Source: a candidate division FCPU426 bacterium (GTDB lineage: Bacteria; Oederibacteriota; Muellerivitia; Muellerivitales; DAHXKG01). From it: a stretch of DNA of 64,000 nt. A model generated the notes under the pieces. That model was not told the origin of the DNA. It did no database searches and saw only the letters and a list, made by a program, of their open reading frames with translations. Shown piece by piece: positions 36,202-46,381 of this stretch (position 1 is the first letter of the stretch; each line of letters opens with the position of its first letter). The translations under genes and the position numbers were made by a program. The stretch covers positions 56,006-120,005 of the forward strand of contig DAHXKG010000007.1 in the NCBI GenBank assembly GCA_027366525.1, written 5' to 3'.

Positions 36202-37341
36202 TTATTTTATTTTTTTAGGATAAACGGAAGCAATATAAAGTGTTTTTTTGTTTTCAATTTTCAAAATCACAGCCGATTTGATTGCATTCCGATGGGCGTT
36301 AATTGTAATTGATCCCGTAACACCTTGGTAATGCCGTGTATGTTGAATTTGTTTTCGAATACTCGCCCCGCTCAAATTCCTGGATGCCTTTAAGGCTTGA
36401 AAAAGAACGCCTGCTGCATCATAGCCCAGTGAGGCCAGCGCATCTGGCGTGCTATGATATTGTTCCTTGAATTCTTTTACAAATTTTTGAACACGCGGGT
36501 TTTGGGACAAAGCCGTGAAATGGGTTGAAAAGTAGCAGCCATTTAAAGCCCGGCCGCCAATTTGAAAAAGTTTTGAGGAATCCCATCCATCCCCACCTAA
36601 AAGCGGGACCTTGATTCCTAATTGGCGGGCCTGCCGCGCAATTAATCCCACCTCGGTATAATAGCCAGGAATAAAAATAGCCTGAGGTTTTCTTTGACGA
36701 ATCACGGTTAATTGGGATTTAAAATCAATATCACCGGCATCATAACTTTGGATGGAAACAATCGTTCCGCCTTCTTGTTTAAATCGATGAATGAACGCTT
36801 GCGCCAATCCAACACTATAGGCACTACGTTGATCCTTCAAAACCGCTATTCGTTTATCCTTCAGATGATATCTTGCAAAATCGGCCATCACTCGGCCTTG
36901 AAATGTATCGGTAAAGCACACTCTAAAAATATAGTTCCCCACTTGCGTTAACTGGGGATTCGTTGAAGCCGGTGAGATCATGGGGACATGATTGCGTTGA
37001 CAAATCGGCGCAGCAGCCAAAGATTCAGAACTGGCAACCGCACCCAAGATAGCGGCAACATGATCTTCGGTAATTAATTTCGTTACTGCAATAACCGCTT
37101 CTTGCGGTTGCCCTTGATCATCCAAAACAAACATGTGGATCTTTTTTCCATGAATACCACCCTGGGCATTGATTTTTTGAACAGCCAGTTGAATTCCTTC
37201 TTCTGTTGAAATACCAAACGTAGCTTCTGAACCCGTTAAAGAGCCGTATTCACCAATTCGAATCACATGGGTCTGTGGTTGATAGCTACAAGCGCCCATG
37301 CCCAATAAACTCAACCCGATTATAAAACTCTTCCAGTGCAT
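36202..37341 (-). CDS. Amino-acid ABC transporter substrate-binding lipoprotein (LivK-like)
   Basis: Extracytoplasmic binding protein, type I periplasmic fold, 379 aa. Signal peptide with lipobox GMGAC (Cys18); IRIGEYGSLTGSEATFGISTEEGI at the ligand-binding N-lobe; AVASSESLAAAPICQRNHVPMISPAS and YRVCFTDTFQG-like segments typical of the leucine/branched-chain family. Lipid anchoring is unusual for classic Gram-negative LivK. It presumably serves livHMGF (34732-31335), although a plus-strand gene lies between. It begins 32 bp after copA on the same strand. Confidence 0.88.
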   Translation of the reverse strand: MHWKSFIIGLSLLGMGACSYQPQTHVIRIGEYGSLTGSEATFGISTEEGIQLAVQKINAQGGIHGKKIHMFVLDDQGQPQEAVIAVTKLITEDHVAAILGAVASSESLAAAPICQRNHVPMISPASTNPQLTQVGNYIFRVCFTDTFQGRVMADFARYHLKDKRIAVLKDQRSAYSVGLAQAFIHRFKQEGGTIVSIQSYDAGDIDFKSQLTVIRQRKPQAIFIPGYYTEVGLIARQARQLGIKVPLLGGDGWDSSKLFQIGGRALNGCYFSTHFTALSQNPRVQKFVKEFKEQYHSTPDALASLGYDAAGVLFQALKASRNLSGASIRKQIQHTRHYQGVTGSITINAHRNAIKSAVILKIENKKTLYIASVYPKKIK

Positions 37342-37373
37342 TCCGTACCTCCACTCATTTCAATATTCGAATT

Positions 37374-39569
37374 TTAATGTTTCCATCCCCACTTAAGCCT
37401 TAAGGCATTGACCACAACCAGAACCGAAGAAAAAGACATCATGGCCGCAGATAACCCTGGCGAAACCCCACCCCATGCGGCCAGTGGAATCGCAACCAAA
37501 TTATAACTAAAAGCCCAAAAAATATTTTGTTGAATGACCGAAAAAGTACGTTTGGAAATTTGCAAAGCTTCTAACACTTTTTGAAGATTCCCATGCACCA
37601 GTATTACATCTCCGGATTCTTTGGCAATATCGGCTCCGGTCCCTATGGCAATGCCCAAATCCGCTGCCACTAATGCCGGCGCATCATTATATCCATCTCC
37701 AATCATGACTACTTTTTCACCCTGTGACTGTAATTTTTGAATATACGCCAGTTTTTCATCAGGTTTAACATTGGCTTGAACCAAGCTGATACCCAACCGT
37801 TGTGCGACACGGGTTGCTGTGATTTCATTATCCCCAGTCAATAAATGGATCTTCATCCCTAGTTGTTTTAATTTTGTAATGGTTTCTTTGGATTCCTCTC
37901 GAATAGGATCGTCAATAACCAAAATTGCGGCTATCGCTTGATCAATGACCATGATCGAAATAGTTTGTCCCCCTTGACGATATGCCTCAATATTGGAACG
38001 GATTTGATTCGATTCAATAACGCCTTCTAATGATTCGACGTAGGCTTTGGTTCCTAAAATCACCCAATGACCTTCAACCAACCCTCGAATTCCAGCCCCG
38101 GGTGTTTCAGATATTTGTTGGGCCAAGGGCAATGTCAAATCGAGAATCATTACCTCTTTGAGAATGGCTCGCGCTAAAGGATGATTGCTGCAACTTTCCA
38201 AAGCGCCTGCATATCTTAAGATTTTCTCTTCCGAATCGCCATTTAAGATCAAAACATCAATTAATCGTGGATGGCCCTCCGTCAACGTTCCGGTTTTATC
38301 AAAAACCATGGACGTAATTTTCATCGTCTTTTCTAAAACTTCTGCGCGTCGGATGAGTATACCTGATTCTGCCGCTACTCCACTCCCAACAATTAAAGCC
38401 ACTGGCGTTGCTAATCCTAGTGCACAAGGACAGGCAATGACCAAGACTGATATAAAGTGTTCGAGTGCCAGCGCCCACGATTGCGGATTCCATATCATCC
38501 ATCCTAAAAAGGTAACTACGCCAATTACCAACACCACTGGAACAAATATCGCCGCTGCTTGATCTGCCATATGTTGGATAGGTGCTTTCGATCCTTGGAC
38601 TTCCTCGATTAAACGAATCATTTGCGATAATATTGTTTTCTCTCCCACCGATTCCGCCCGAAATGTAAACGTTGAAGCGCCGTTCAGCGTTCCTCCGTAA
38701 ACTGTGGATCCTGGTTTTTTTTCTGCCGGCAACGATTCCCCTGTAATTAAAGACTCATCAATCAAACTTTTTCCTTCAATAATAACTCCATCCACCGGAA
38801 CCAACTCCCCGGGACGTACATAAATAATGTCCCCCTTTTCGACCATTTCCACTGGAATATCCTCCTGCTTAATCTCCTTCAGGACATGCGCCACTTGGGG
38901 CTGAAATTGAATCAATTTTTCCAGTGATTGAGCCGTTCGATGTTTGGTCACCGCTTCCAAATATCTTCCGAGGGTAATAAATGTTAAAATCAAAATCGTG
39001 GAATCAAAATACATGGGGAATCGCACATTGAAGATCGCCGGAATCGACGCCCAAAATGCAATACTGGACCCCATCGACACGAGGGTATCCATCGTCACTT
39101 GATAATGACGCAAATTGCGCAATGTTATTTTATGAAACGGCCATCCCACTACACAATACACAATCGAAGCCAACAGAAATTGAACCCATGGAACTAAAAA
39201 CTCTTTCCCTATCAGAGGCGAGATCTGCATAGCCAAAAAAGGAATACTTATGAGGCCGCCTAAAATAAATCGCCATGCATATTGGAATGTGTCTTTTTGA
39301 TTAGAAGCATCCAGGGATCGATGTTGTAATGGAGCCAGCCGATACCCCATTTGTTCCACCGCTTTTTCAATAACTGGAAACGTGATGGGCATACCTTCAT
39401 TAAATACCAGATAGGCTTTTTGACTGGCAAAATTGACTCGAGCATCTTTAATTTGTGGCAGTGATCGCAGTTTTTTTTCAATGCGGGCAGCACAAGAGGC
39501 ACATGACATGCCTTCGACTGATAGAATTTTAGGCGGACTGATTTCAGGTTCAATTGAAACGGATTGCAT
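37374..39569 (-). CDS. copA: Cu(I)-exporting P1B-type ATPase CopA
   Basis: Pumps Cu(I) (or Ag(I)) out of the cytosol. 731 aa. N-terminal heavy-metal domain with SVEGMSCASCAARIEKK (CxxC); membrane metal site ACPCALGLATPVA (CPC); phosphorylation site VFDKTGTLTEGH; TGESLPAEKK in the actuator domain; GDGYNDAPAL hinge; HP motif in SNHPLARAI. Only one HMA domain. It follows a small copper chaperone gene by 58 bp under a shared promoter, and lies in a window with a CusCBA-like system. Confidence 0.95.
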   Translation of the reverse strand: MQSVSIEPEISPPKILSVEGMSCASCAARIEKKLRSLPQIKDARVNFASQKAYLVFNEGMPITFPVIEKAVEQMGYRLAPLQHRSLDASNQKDTFQYAWRFILGGLISIPFLAMQISPLIGKEFLVPWVQFLLASIVYCVVGWPFHKITLRNLRHYQVTMDTLVSMGSSIAFWASIPAIFNVRFPMYFDSTILILTFITLGRYLEAVTKHRTAQSLEKLIQFQPQVAHVLKEIKQEDIPVEMVEKGDIIYVRPGELVPVDGVIIEGKSLIDESLITGESLPAEKKPGSTVYGGTLNGASTFTFRAESVGEKTILSQMIRLIEEVQGSKAPIQHMADQAAAIFVPVVLVIGVVTFLGWMIWNPQSWALALEHFISVLVIACPCALGLATPVALIVGSGVAAESGILIRRAEVLEKTMKITSMVFDKTGTLTEGHPRLIDVLILNGDSEEKILRYAGALESCSNHPLARAILKEVMILDLTLPLAQQISETPGAGIRGLVEGHWVILGTKAYVESLEGVIESNQIRSNIEAYRQGGQTISIMVIDQAIAAILVIDDPIREESKETITKLKQLGMKIHLLTGDNEITATRVAQRLGISLVQANVKPDEKLAYIQKLQSQGEKVVMIGDGYNDAPALVAADLGIAIGTGADIAKESGDVILVHGNLQKVLEALQISKRTFSVIQQNIFWAFSYNLVAIPLAAWGGVSPGLSAAMMSFSSVLVVVNALRLKWGWKH

Positions 39570-39627
39570 GCGTCATATCCAAGTGCTTGAAATTAAAGAT
39601 TAAATCCATTTGATATTCATCCGTGGG

Positions 39628-39837
39628 CTATGGCTCTAAAACTTCATATCCTGCATCTTGAATTGCCTGCATCCAAGCCATCTTGGGTAATTCAGTACTT
39701 GATGAAATTTTAACCTGTTTTTCAGTTAATGACACTTCTACGCCTTGCACCCCGGGAACCTTCATCAACGCCTGTTGCACGGTTTTGACACAATGATCAC
39801 AAGTCATCCCCTGAACACGAATAATTATGCTTTTCAT
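39628..39837 (-). CDS. copZ: Copper chaperone (HMA domain) CopZ-like
   Basis: A 69-aa single heavy-metal-associated domain with the Cu(I) site GMTCDHC (CxxC) and the expected ferredoxin-like layout ending YEVLEP. It would pass Cu(I) to CopA, encoded immediately downstream. Shine-Dalgarno AAGG 7 nt before the ATG. Confidence 0.92.
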   Translation of the reverse strand: MKSIIIRVQGMTCDHCVKTVQQALMKVPGVQGVEVSLTEKQVKISSSTELPKMAWMQAIQDAGYEVLEP

Positions 39838-39875
39838 GCTTTGACCTTTTTATTTAAATCTTTTTTTACTAGACT

Positions 39876-39904
39876 ATTGTAATACAGGTTCATCGCCGGG
39901 TAAA
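39876..39904 (-). promoter_or_regulatory. Candidate promoter of copZ-copA
   Basis: Minus strand: TTTACC (39904-39899), 17-bp spacer, TACAAT (39881-39876). Transcription would start about 30 nt before copZ. No clear CueR-type dyad with a 19-bp spacer was seen. Confidence 0.5.
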
Positions 39905-39947
39905 GCAGAAGTCGACTTTAACCATTGCTCAACTCAAAGGTCATGAA

Positions 39948-41813
39948 ATGATTTCGAGTATTGCTCTTTTTAAAAAAAAAATCTCCACTGGATGGAACCA
40001 ATTCACGGCTTGGTTACAGCAACGTCCGCTCATCGGCAGCGGAAAACTTTATATCTTAAGTTCATTAATTGGCCTGATCGTGGGGGGCTTTGTTATTCTA
40101 CTGAATTTTGCTGTCATTGACAGCCGGTCACTATTTCTAAGTTCTTGGTGTGGATTTTATCCGCCGATTCCGCTTTCCCCTTATCAACATGCCTTTACTC
40201 CGGTGGCCCACCCTGTTCTTTTACTTTTTATTCCTGCTTTGGGTGGATTACTGATGGGTTACCTTGCTGAAAAATTCTGCCCGGATTGCTTTGGAGGTGG
40301 AACCGACCGCGTCATTAAGTCCTTTCATCAGGAACGAGGAGAAATCGATAAAAAAGTTTCTTTTTTTAAAATTTTAACGACCGCTCTCACCGTGGGAAGC
40401 GGAGGTTCTGCTGGCAACGAAGGCCCTTCTCAATATGTAGGTGCTTCGATTGGCTCAACGCTAGCTCGTTGGCTCAAATTAAATGACAGTGACCGTCGAA
40501 CCCTTCTGACTGCTGGAGCGGCTGCAGGACTTGGAGCTATTTTCAAAGCACCGTTAGGTGGAGCCCTATTCGCCTGCGAAATTTACTATAGTCAACCTGA
40601 ATTTGAAACTCAGGCAGTGGTTCCCTCCTTAATCGCTTCGGTCATCTCTTTCTCTGTTTTTTCCCTCGTTTTTGGGACAACCCCTCTTTGGTTTATTCAT
40701 TTTCATTTGATTTTTAATATCAGCGACTTGATTCCCTTGACTGTTTTAGCCTTAATTACTGGAACCTTTTCGCTTGTCTTTGTTTACATTCTAGAGTGGG
40801 TCGAAAAAGAACTCTCGATGATCCCCAAAATATTTCGACCCGCCTTGGGCGGCCTTGGCGTTGGCATCGTTCTCCTCATTGGTTACTTCGTTTTAGGAGT
40901 CCATCAATTTGTTGGAATTTTATCGGAAGGGTATGGAACGGTTCAGCAAGCCATTGATGGGCATTTAGCCATTTCAGTCTTGATTTTATTAGCCATTGGA
41001 AAAATTCTAGCAACTTCCCTGACCCTAGGCAGTGGCGGTTCTGGAGGATTTTTTGCGCCCGCCATGGTCATGGGGGGATGTTTAGGGGGAGCGGTAGGGG
41101 GGATTTCATTTCTTCTTTTTCCTCATTTAGTTCAATCACCCGAAGCCTATATTGTTCTGGGCATTGGCGCTTTTTTAGCCGGTATTTCCAGAGCGCCAAT
41201 TTCGACCATTATTATGATGACTGAAGTGGCGCAAAGTTATAATGTTCTCTTGCCACTCATCTGGGTTTGCTCCATTGCATATCTCATTTCGTACCGAGAA
41301 TGCCTCTTTAAAAACCAGTTTGCTAAACAATCAGATTCACCCGCACATCGCAATGATCTTGTCCGAGATATTTTGAAAAATATCCCTATCACCAAACTGC
41401 TTGAGAAAAATTTCAAACCTGTCGTTTGTTTTCCCGATACCTCTCTTACTGAAATCCTTGAAAAAACCAAAAAGAGCCATCAACTCATTATCCCTATTAT
41501 TCATCCTCAAACTAAAAAACTCGTAAGCATTATTTCACGAAAAACCATTCAAAACTCCTTAAGTCAATTCACTAACCCAGAATTAATCTTGGCCACTAAC
41601 CTCCAACAAAACAACTATCCGGTATTGCATGAATATCAAAACCTTGATGATGCCTTAACCGCTTTATCGCAAAGTGATTTGGAAGAATTGCCGATTGTTG
41701 GCAATTTCAATAAATTTTCGGGTCTGGCCAATCGCATTGAACTGATACAAGTATATACCGAGGAAACTCTTAAATATCAAACACAAGTCAGTTCGGTATC
41801 TCATAATGCTTGA
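39948..41813 (+). CDS. CLC-family chloride channel/antiporter with CBS domains
   Basis: A 621-aa CLC protein. Anion-selectivity segments are GSGGSAGNEGPSQYVG, containing the gating Glu, and LGSGGSGGFFAPAMVMGG (GxFxP-type). Membrane helices span about residues 35-455. Two cytosolic CBS-like units follow in the last 150 residues and may sense nucleotides. The gating Glu suggests Cl-/H+ exchange is possible, useful in acid resistance or charge balance; the transport mode cannot be decided from sequence. Shine-Dalgarno AAGG 7 nt before the ATG at 39948. Divergent from copZ. Confidence 0.9.
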   Translation: MISSIALFKKKISTGWNQFTAWLQQRPLIGSGKLYILSSLIGLIVGGFVILLNFAVIDSRSLFLSSWCGFYPPIPLSPYQHAFTPVAHPVLLLFIPALGGLLMGYLAEKFCPDCFGGGTDRVIKSFHQERGEIDKKVSFFKILTTALTVGSGGSAGNEGPSQYVGASIGSTLARWLKLNDSDRRTLLTAGAAAGLGAIFKAPLGGALFACEIYYSQPEFETQAVVPSLIASVISFSVFSLVFGTTPLWFIHFHLIFNISDLIPLTVLALITGTFSLVFVYILEWVEKELSMIPKIFRPALGGLGVGIVLLIGYFVLGVHQFVGILSEGYGTVQQAIDGHLAISVLILLAIGKILATSLTLGSGGSGGFFAPAMVMGGCLGGAVGGISFLLFPHLVQSPEAYIVLGIGAFLAGISRAPISTIIMMTEVAQSYNVLLPLIWVCSIAYLISYRECLFKNQFAKQSDSPAHRNDLVRDILKNIPITKLLEKNFKPVVCFPDTSLTEILEKTKKSHQLIIPIIHPQTKKLVSIISRKTIQNSLSQFTNPELILATNLQQNNYPVLHEYQNLDDALTALSQSDLEELPIVGNFNKFSGLANRIELIQVYTEETLKYQTQVSSVSHNA

Positions 41814-41822
41814 TAGTACGCG

Positions 41823-41842
41823 GGGAAAAATACTTTTTTCCC
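41823..41842 (+). terminator. Possible terminator hairpin of the CLC gene
   Basis: GGGAAAAA (41823-41830) and TTTTTCCC (41835-41842) form a perfect 8-bp stem with a 4-nt loop just after the CLC stop. The U-run is inside the stem rather than after it, so function is uncertain. Confidence 0.35.
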
Positions 41843-41960
41843 ATCGGTTTGGCGTGTTAAGGGCTTGAAATATTTCTGTAAAACATCTAGACTTTAAATA
41901 GATGAGGTCAGTAATTGAACGAATTTTTAAAATTTTACTATTGTAAGTTCGAGGTACATT

Positions 41961-42245
41961 ATGTTTGATAACATTGGTTTAGGTGAAATCCTTCTTATCC
42001 TTTTTGTCGCTCTATTATTATTTGGGGCTGACCGAATTCCTAAAGTTGCTAAAGGTTTGGGAGAATCCATCAAGGAATTCAAAAAAGCGCTTTATTCCGC
42101 CGACCCATCGCCCACTGCGCCATCACAGCCGATTCAAGCCTCCTCACAACCCGCCGTGGCTTCATTACCCACATCAACTGCCGTTAAATCGGTACGCAAG
42201 CCCAGACGAAAAACCACGCGTTCTCGAAAATCCAAAACAACCTGA
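41961..42245 (+). CDS. tatA: Twin-arginine translocase pore subunit TatA
   Basis: A 94-aa protein with one N-terminal membrane helix (EILLILFVALLLFGADRIP), the FG hinge, and the amphipathic helix KVAKGLGESIKEFKKAL; the tail is Pro/Ser-rich and ends in Arg/Lys clusters. It forms the Tat export channel for folded proteins with TatC, which is not in this window. Shine-Dalgarno GAGG about 8 nt before the ATG. Confidence 0.93.
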   Translation: MFDNIGLGEILLILFVALLLFGADRIPKVAKGLGESIKEFKKALYSADPSPTAPSQPIQASSQPAVASLPTSTAVKSVRKPRRKTTRSRKSKTT

Positions 42246-42313
42246 TAACCGCATCGATATCGCTGTTGAGGATTAGAAATTCACCTCCCGTATTTTGATG
42301 CTGGGAAGGATGG

Positions 42314-42358
42314 CTTAACAATAGGACCGCCTGTTTCTTTTGGAAACAGGCTGTTAAG
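42314..42358. terminator. Nested stem-loop between convergent tatA and barrel gene
   Basis: The inner stem CCTGTTTC/GAAACAGG (8 bp, 5-nt loop) lies inside an outer stem CTTAACA (42314-42320)/TGTTAAG (42352-42358), with a bulge on the 5' side. There is little U-run on either strand. It may still terminate or protect transcripts from both sides. Confidence 0.4.
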
Positions 42359-42378
42359 TTCAACGCGAGATGAAAGAC

Positions 42379-43053
42379 TTACAGATTGTAAATCAAACCC
42401 ACTTCCACCGGCAAGAAAGTCGTGGGACGAGGTAATCCCGGAAGTGTTGTTGAAATAAGAGAAAATAAACTTGACGCACCTTTATTGGTAAAATCAAACG
42501 AAAAGGCCCCTTGGATAAATGCATTCCATTGATGACACACTTGAAATTGTAATCCGAGCCCAGCCGTTGCAACAAAGTTCGTTTCGGTCGAACCCAGTAG
42601 AATATGAGTATTCGATTGGAAACCTCGTACTTCAAACGTAGTAGTTGCAATACCAGGCCCAGCAAAAATGTAAGGCCGAATTGACGAATTGGAAAAATAG
42701 TATTTTCCCAAAAGATTGCCTTCCCAGACGTTCATATTGGGCCACTGAACAGTTAGGGGCAGCCCTATTGTTGCCAACGTATGGTAGGTATTGTGGTTCA
42801 CATTGACTAACAACGTAAAATCAGGACTAAGCCGATAGCCCAAACTTCCATCCAAAATGAGGGATGAATTGAAGTATTTGGAAATATCCTTATTCAAGGG
42901 AAGAGATATCCCCGTACCTACTTCCAGACTCCAAGGAGAGGCCATGACCAACTCTGGGGAAGTGGAGGGAGCGATTTGCTTGGCCATCACCCCTTTGGGA
43001 AAGATAGAAGCGGTAACCAACATCGAACCTAGCAGAAATACCCATCGTTTCAT
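42379..43053 (-). CDS. Outer-membrane beta-barrel protein (opacity/OmpW-like)
   Basis: 224 aa: signal peptide cleaved near VMAK, then alternating hydrophobic strands typical of an eight-stranded barrel (LEVGTGISLPL, SLILDGSLGYRL, FTLLVNVNHN, YIFAGPGIATTTFE, FVATAGLGLQFQV, FLPVEVGLIYNL) ending in a hydrophobic C-terminal residue. No specific ligand can be assigned. Shine-Dalgarno AGGAG before the ATG. It lies 124 bp downstream of cusA on the same strand. Confidence 0.8.
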   Translation of the reverse strand: MKRWVFLLGSMLVTASIFPKGVMAKQIAPSTSPELVMASPWSLEVGTGISLPLNKDISKYFNSSLILDGSLGYRLSPDFTLLVNVNHNTYHTLATIGLPLTVQWPNMNVWEGNLLGKYYFSNSSIRPYIFAGPGIATTTFEVRGFQSNTHILLGSTETNFVATAGLGLQFQVCHQWNAFIQGAFSFDFTNKGASSLFSLISTTLPGLPRPTTFLPVEVGLIYNL

Positions 43054-43176
43054 TTTATATGCTCCTTTATTTTAAAGTATCAACTTTTTCATTCTATACT
43101 AAGTTTTATAAGTATTTAAACACTTAATGTCACAGAAGCCGCCTGTTGGATAAACGGCCATGAAAAGAAACCTTAC

Positions 43177-46100
43177 TTATCCCAATTTTTGAATTATTTT
43201 CCAAAACCCTCGAAGCGGTTGATGCGTTGCCTGTTTTTTAACTTCTGTATTCCATTTCCAAAAAACAAAAAAAGCGGGGAAAACTAATAATTCTAATGCA
43301 AACGAGGTAAAAACACCTCCAATCATGGGTGTGGCAATGCGCTTCATGATGCTGCTCCCGGTCCCATGCGAAAATAGTATCGGAACCAATCCAAAAAATG
43401 CCGCACAAACGGTCATTAATTTGGGACGAAGGCGTTGAACTGCACCTGCAAACGTGGCTTCTTTCAAATCACTTAAACTGTTCATCTGCCCTTTGCTTTG
43501 GTATTGCTGATAAGCCAAATTTAAATAAAGCAGCATCACGACACCCGTTTCAACATCGAGTCCGGACAAAGCAATAATACCCACCCATACCGCAACGGAT
43601 AATTTATATTTCAGAAAAAGCAAAAGCCCTACTGCGCCTATTAAAGAAAATGGAATCGTTAACAATATGAGACTAGTCTGAACCACTGACCGTGTGCTGA
43701 CAAAAATCAAAACAAAAATCACCAACACCGTTAACGGGATAATTTTCACAAGTTGCCGGTCCGTTCGACGCATGGTTTGATAATCACCCGCCCAATAATA
43801 TCCAACTCCCGGTAGAGGGCGCACTTTTTTTTGAATCATTTGATTTGCTTTATGGATGTACGCGAAAAAATCGGTTCCATGAATATCAATTGTAATATAG
43901 GAAACTAATTTACCCTCTTCATCCCGAATCATATCCGGACCGTGACTGGTACTGATTTGAGCCACTTGCCCTAACTGAATATATTGTCCTGACGGAGTGA
44001 TTAAAAGGATCCGACGCAATTGATGCAGTGTATCTCGAAAACCCAACTCGAATCGAGCACTAATGGGGAATCGTTCTCTTCCCAAAATAGCGGTACTAAT
44101 TTTTTCTCCGCCAATATCCGTTGCAATGGCCTCATTCAGTTCCTTCTCTGTCATTCCATATCGAGCAAGTTGACTTTGAATCGGGCGAATGTTTACATAA
44201 TGACCATCCAAGGTTTGCTCCGCAAATGCGGAGATGGTTTGGGGCAATCGGTCTAAGGCTTTTTGAATTTGAAGCGCTTCGGTTTGTATTTTTTTGAGAT
44301 TGTTCCCATACACTTTGATGCCTATCGGAGTGGTTAATCCAGTCGTCAACATATCAATCCGATTAATAATCGGCATCGTCCAATCATTTAAATCTCCCGG
44401 CACCTGTAATTTTTGATTCATTTGCGCAATTAATTGGTTAGGCGTGATGTGGTGGGGCCAGGTCTTTCGAGGTTTCAACGTAATGGTGGTTTCAACCATT
44501 GAAAGCGATGCCGGATCTAATGCCGTATTGGCTTTGCCCGCCTTGCCAAAAACAGTTTTGACTTCTGGGAAAGACCGAATCACTCGATCCATGTTCTGTA
44601 ATTGCAAGATCGCTTCAGGTTCAGAAATACCCGGTAATGTACTTGGCATATATAACAATGTGCCTTCCCATAAAGGAGGCATCAATTCATTGCCTAGTTG
44701 GCTCCCGAGCGGAATGACCACCGCCATCATTACCACACTCAAAAAAATAACCATGCCTCGATGATCCATCCCCCAACGAACCCAAGGAGCATACCACTGG
44801 CGCAATTTCATGTTCAAAGGTTGCTTGTTTTCCAAGGGTATTTTTCCCTTCAATAGCCCAATCATGAGAAGCGGTGTCACCGTGATTGCTAAAATGGCAG
44901 CAAAAAAAAGAGAAAAGGTTTTTGTATAAGCCAACGGCGCAAACAATTTTCCTTCTTGCCCTCGAAGCGCAAATACCGGAAGAAAACCAACGGTCATCAC
45001 CAGTAATGTAAAAAACAATGAAGGCCCAACTTCCTTGACAGACCGGAGAATGACGCTTTCACGGGATTCTTGAGAGGATTCCTCCTTCCATTCCGAAAGT
45101 CGTTTGACCGTATTTTCAACCATAATAATCGACGCATCCACCATCGTCCCCAGTGCAATAGCAATCCCTCCCAGGCTCATGATATTCGCTGTGACTCCAA
45201 TAAAATTCATACCAATAAAAGACATTAAAATCGCGACTGGAAGTGTAAAAATAATGATCAGGGAGGACGTCATATTCCATAAAAAGATTAAACACACCAA
45301 ACTCACGATAATACCCAATTTAATGAGCTCTGATGTTAAGGTGTGAATTGATTTTTTAATCAATTGGGCTTGGTCATAGACGGTTACTAATTGAACACCG
45401 GGTGGCAAATGAATTTGGGCAATGCGGTGTTTGACTTCCTGAATAACCTTAAATGCATTCGCTCCATATCGAGCCGTTACAATTCCACCAACCACTCCGC
45501 CTTCCCCATTTAAATCAGCAATGCCGCGCCGTTCATCGGGAACCCATGCAACTTGTCCAATGTCTCGAATTAAAATAGGAACACCTTGCGCATCTCGACC
45601 AACTGCAATATCCTCCAGATCATGTACTGTATGAATATAGCCTTGGCTTTGAACCATAAATTCAGTTCCATGAAGTTCAAGAATGCCCCCGCCCACTTCT
45701 TGATTCGAGGTTTGAATTGCATGCACGACTTCCGACATGCGCAAATGGTAAGCCGCAAGTGCATTGGGATTCACTTGCACTTGAAATTCTTTAACCATCC
45801 CTCCTACTGTAGCCACTTCTGCAACACCCGGAAGACTCTGTAAAACGTATTTCAAATTCCAGTTTTGATACGTGGTTAATTGTTCCAAATTATGTTGGCC
45901 TGTTTTATCAATCAAAGCATATTCATACACCCATCCAATGCCACTCGCATCCGGACCTAATTCTATTTTTATTCCATGTGGAAGATTTCGTTCAATATTG
46001 GACAAGTATTCCAATACACGACTTCGCGCCCAATAAATATTGGTTCCCTCTTTAAAAATGACATAAACATAGGTGTATCCATAGGTTGAAATGGCTCGTA

Positions 46101-46341
46101 CTGTTTTGACTCGCGGAGCTCCTAATAGCGCATGAACAATGGGATAGGCCACTTGATTTTCTAAAATATTCGGACTTTGCATCCACTTCACATAAATAAC
46201 AACTTGCGGCTCCGAAACATCTGGGATGGCATCGAGTGGAATTGTCCGTATGGCTTCAATACCTGTCCAAATGACTGTTATCAATCCAATCATAACCACC
46301 AGTTTATTTCTCGCGCACAATTCAATGATTTTAGAAATCAT
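43177..46341 (-). CDS. cusA: Heavy-metal RND efflux pump CusA-type (Cu/Ag)
   Basis: Inner-membrane proton-driven pump of a tripartite Cu(I)/Ag(I) exporter, 1054 aa, 12 membrane helices and two large periplasmic loops. The three methionines that bind metal in E. coli CusA are all in place: TLLYMPSTLPG, SLSMVETTI and NRIDMLTTG. The GKAGKANTALDPA segment and GTMVDASIIMVENTVKRL are also family hallmarks. Metal specificity is therefore inferred as monovalent Cu/Ag rather than Co/Zn/Cd. Shine-Dalgarno AGGAG before the ATG. Order on this strand is Cys-rich protein, CusC-like, CusB-like, CusA. Confidence 0.94.
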   Translation of the reverse strand: MISKIIELCARNKLVVMIGLITVIWTGIEAIRTIPLDAIPDVSEPQVVIYVKWMQSPNILENQVAYPIVHALLGAPRVKTVRAISTYGYTYVYVIFKEGTNIYWARSRVLEYLSNIERNLPHGIKIELGPDASGIGWVYEYALIDKTGQHNLEQLTTYQNWNLKYVLQSLPGVAEVATVGGMVKEFQVQVNPNALAAYHLRMSEVVHAIQTSNQEVGGGILELHGTEFMVQSQGYIHTVHDLEDIAVGRDAQGVPILIRDIGQVAWVPDERRGIADLNGEGGVVGGIVTARYGANAFKVIQEVKHRIAQIHLPPGVQLVTVYDQAQLIKKSIHTLTSELIKLGIIVSLVCLIFLWNMTSSLIIIFTLPVAILMSFIGMNFIGVTANIMSLGGIAIALGTMVDASIIMVENTVKRLSEWKEESSQESRESVILRSVKEVGPSLFFTLLVMTVGFLPVFALRGQEGKLFAPLAYTKTFSLFFAAILAITVTPLLMIGLLKGKIPLENKQPLNMKLRQWYAPWVRWGMDHRGMVIFLSVVMMAVVIPLGSQLGNELMPPLWEGTLLYMPSTLPGISEPEAILQLQNMDRVIRSFPEVKTVFGKAGKANTALDPASLSMVETTITLKPRKTWPHHITPNQLIAQMNQKLQVPGDLNDWTMPIINRIDMLTTGLTTPIGIKVYGNNLKKIQTEALQIQKALDRLPQTISAFAEQTLDGHYVNIRPIQSQLARYGMTEKELNEAIATDIGGEKISTAILGRERFPISARFELGFRDTLHQLRRILLITPSGQYIQLGQVAQISTSHGPDMIRDEEGKLVSYITIDIHGTDFFAYIHKANQMIQKKVRPLPGVGYYWAGDYQTMRRTDRQLVKIIPLTVLVIFVLIFVSTRSVVQTSLILLTIPFSLIGAVGLLLFLKYKLSVAVWVGIIALSGLDVETGVVMLLYLNLAYQQYQSKGQMNSLSDLKEATFAGAVQRLRPKLMTVCAAFFGLVPILFSHGTGSSIMKRIATPMIGGVFTSFALELLVFPAFFVFWKWNTEVKKQATHQPLRGFWKIIQKLG

Positions 46342-46381
46342 TCTAGGTCTCCTTGAGGATAAATTTGGAAATCCGTTCAGC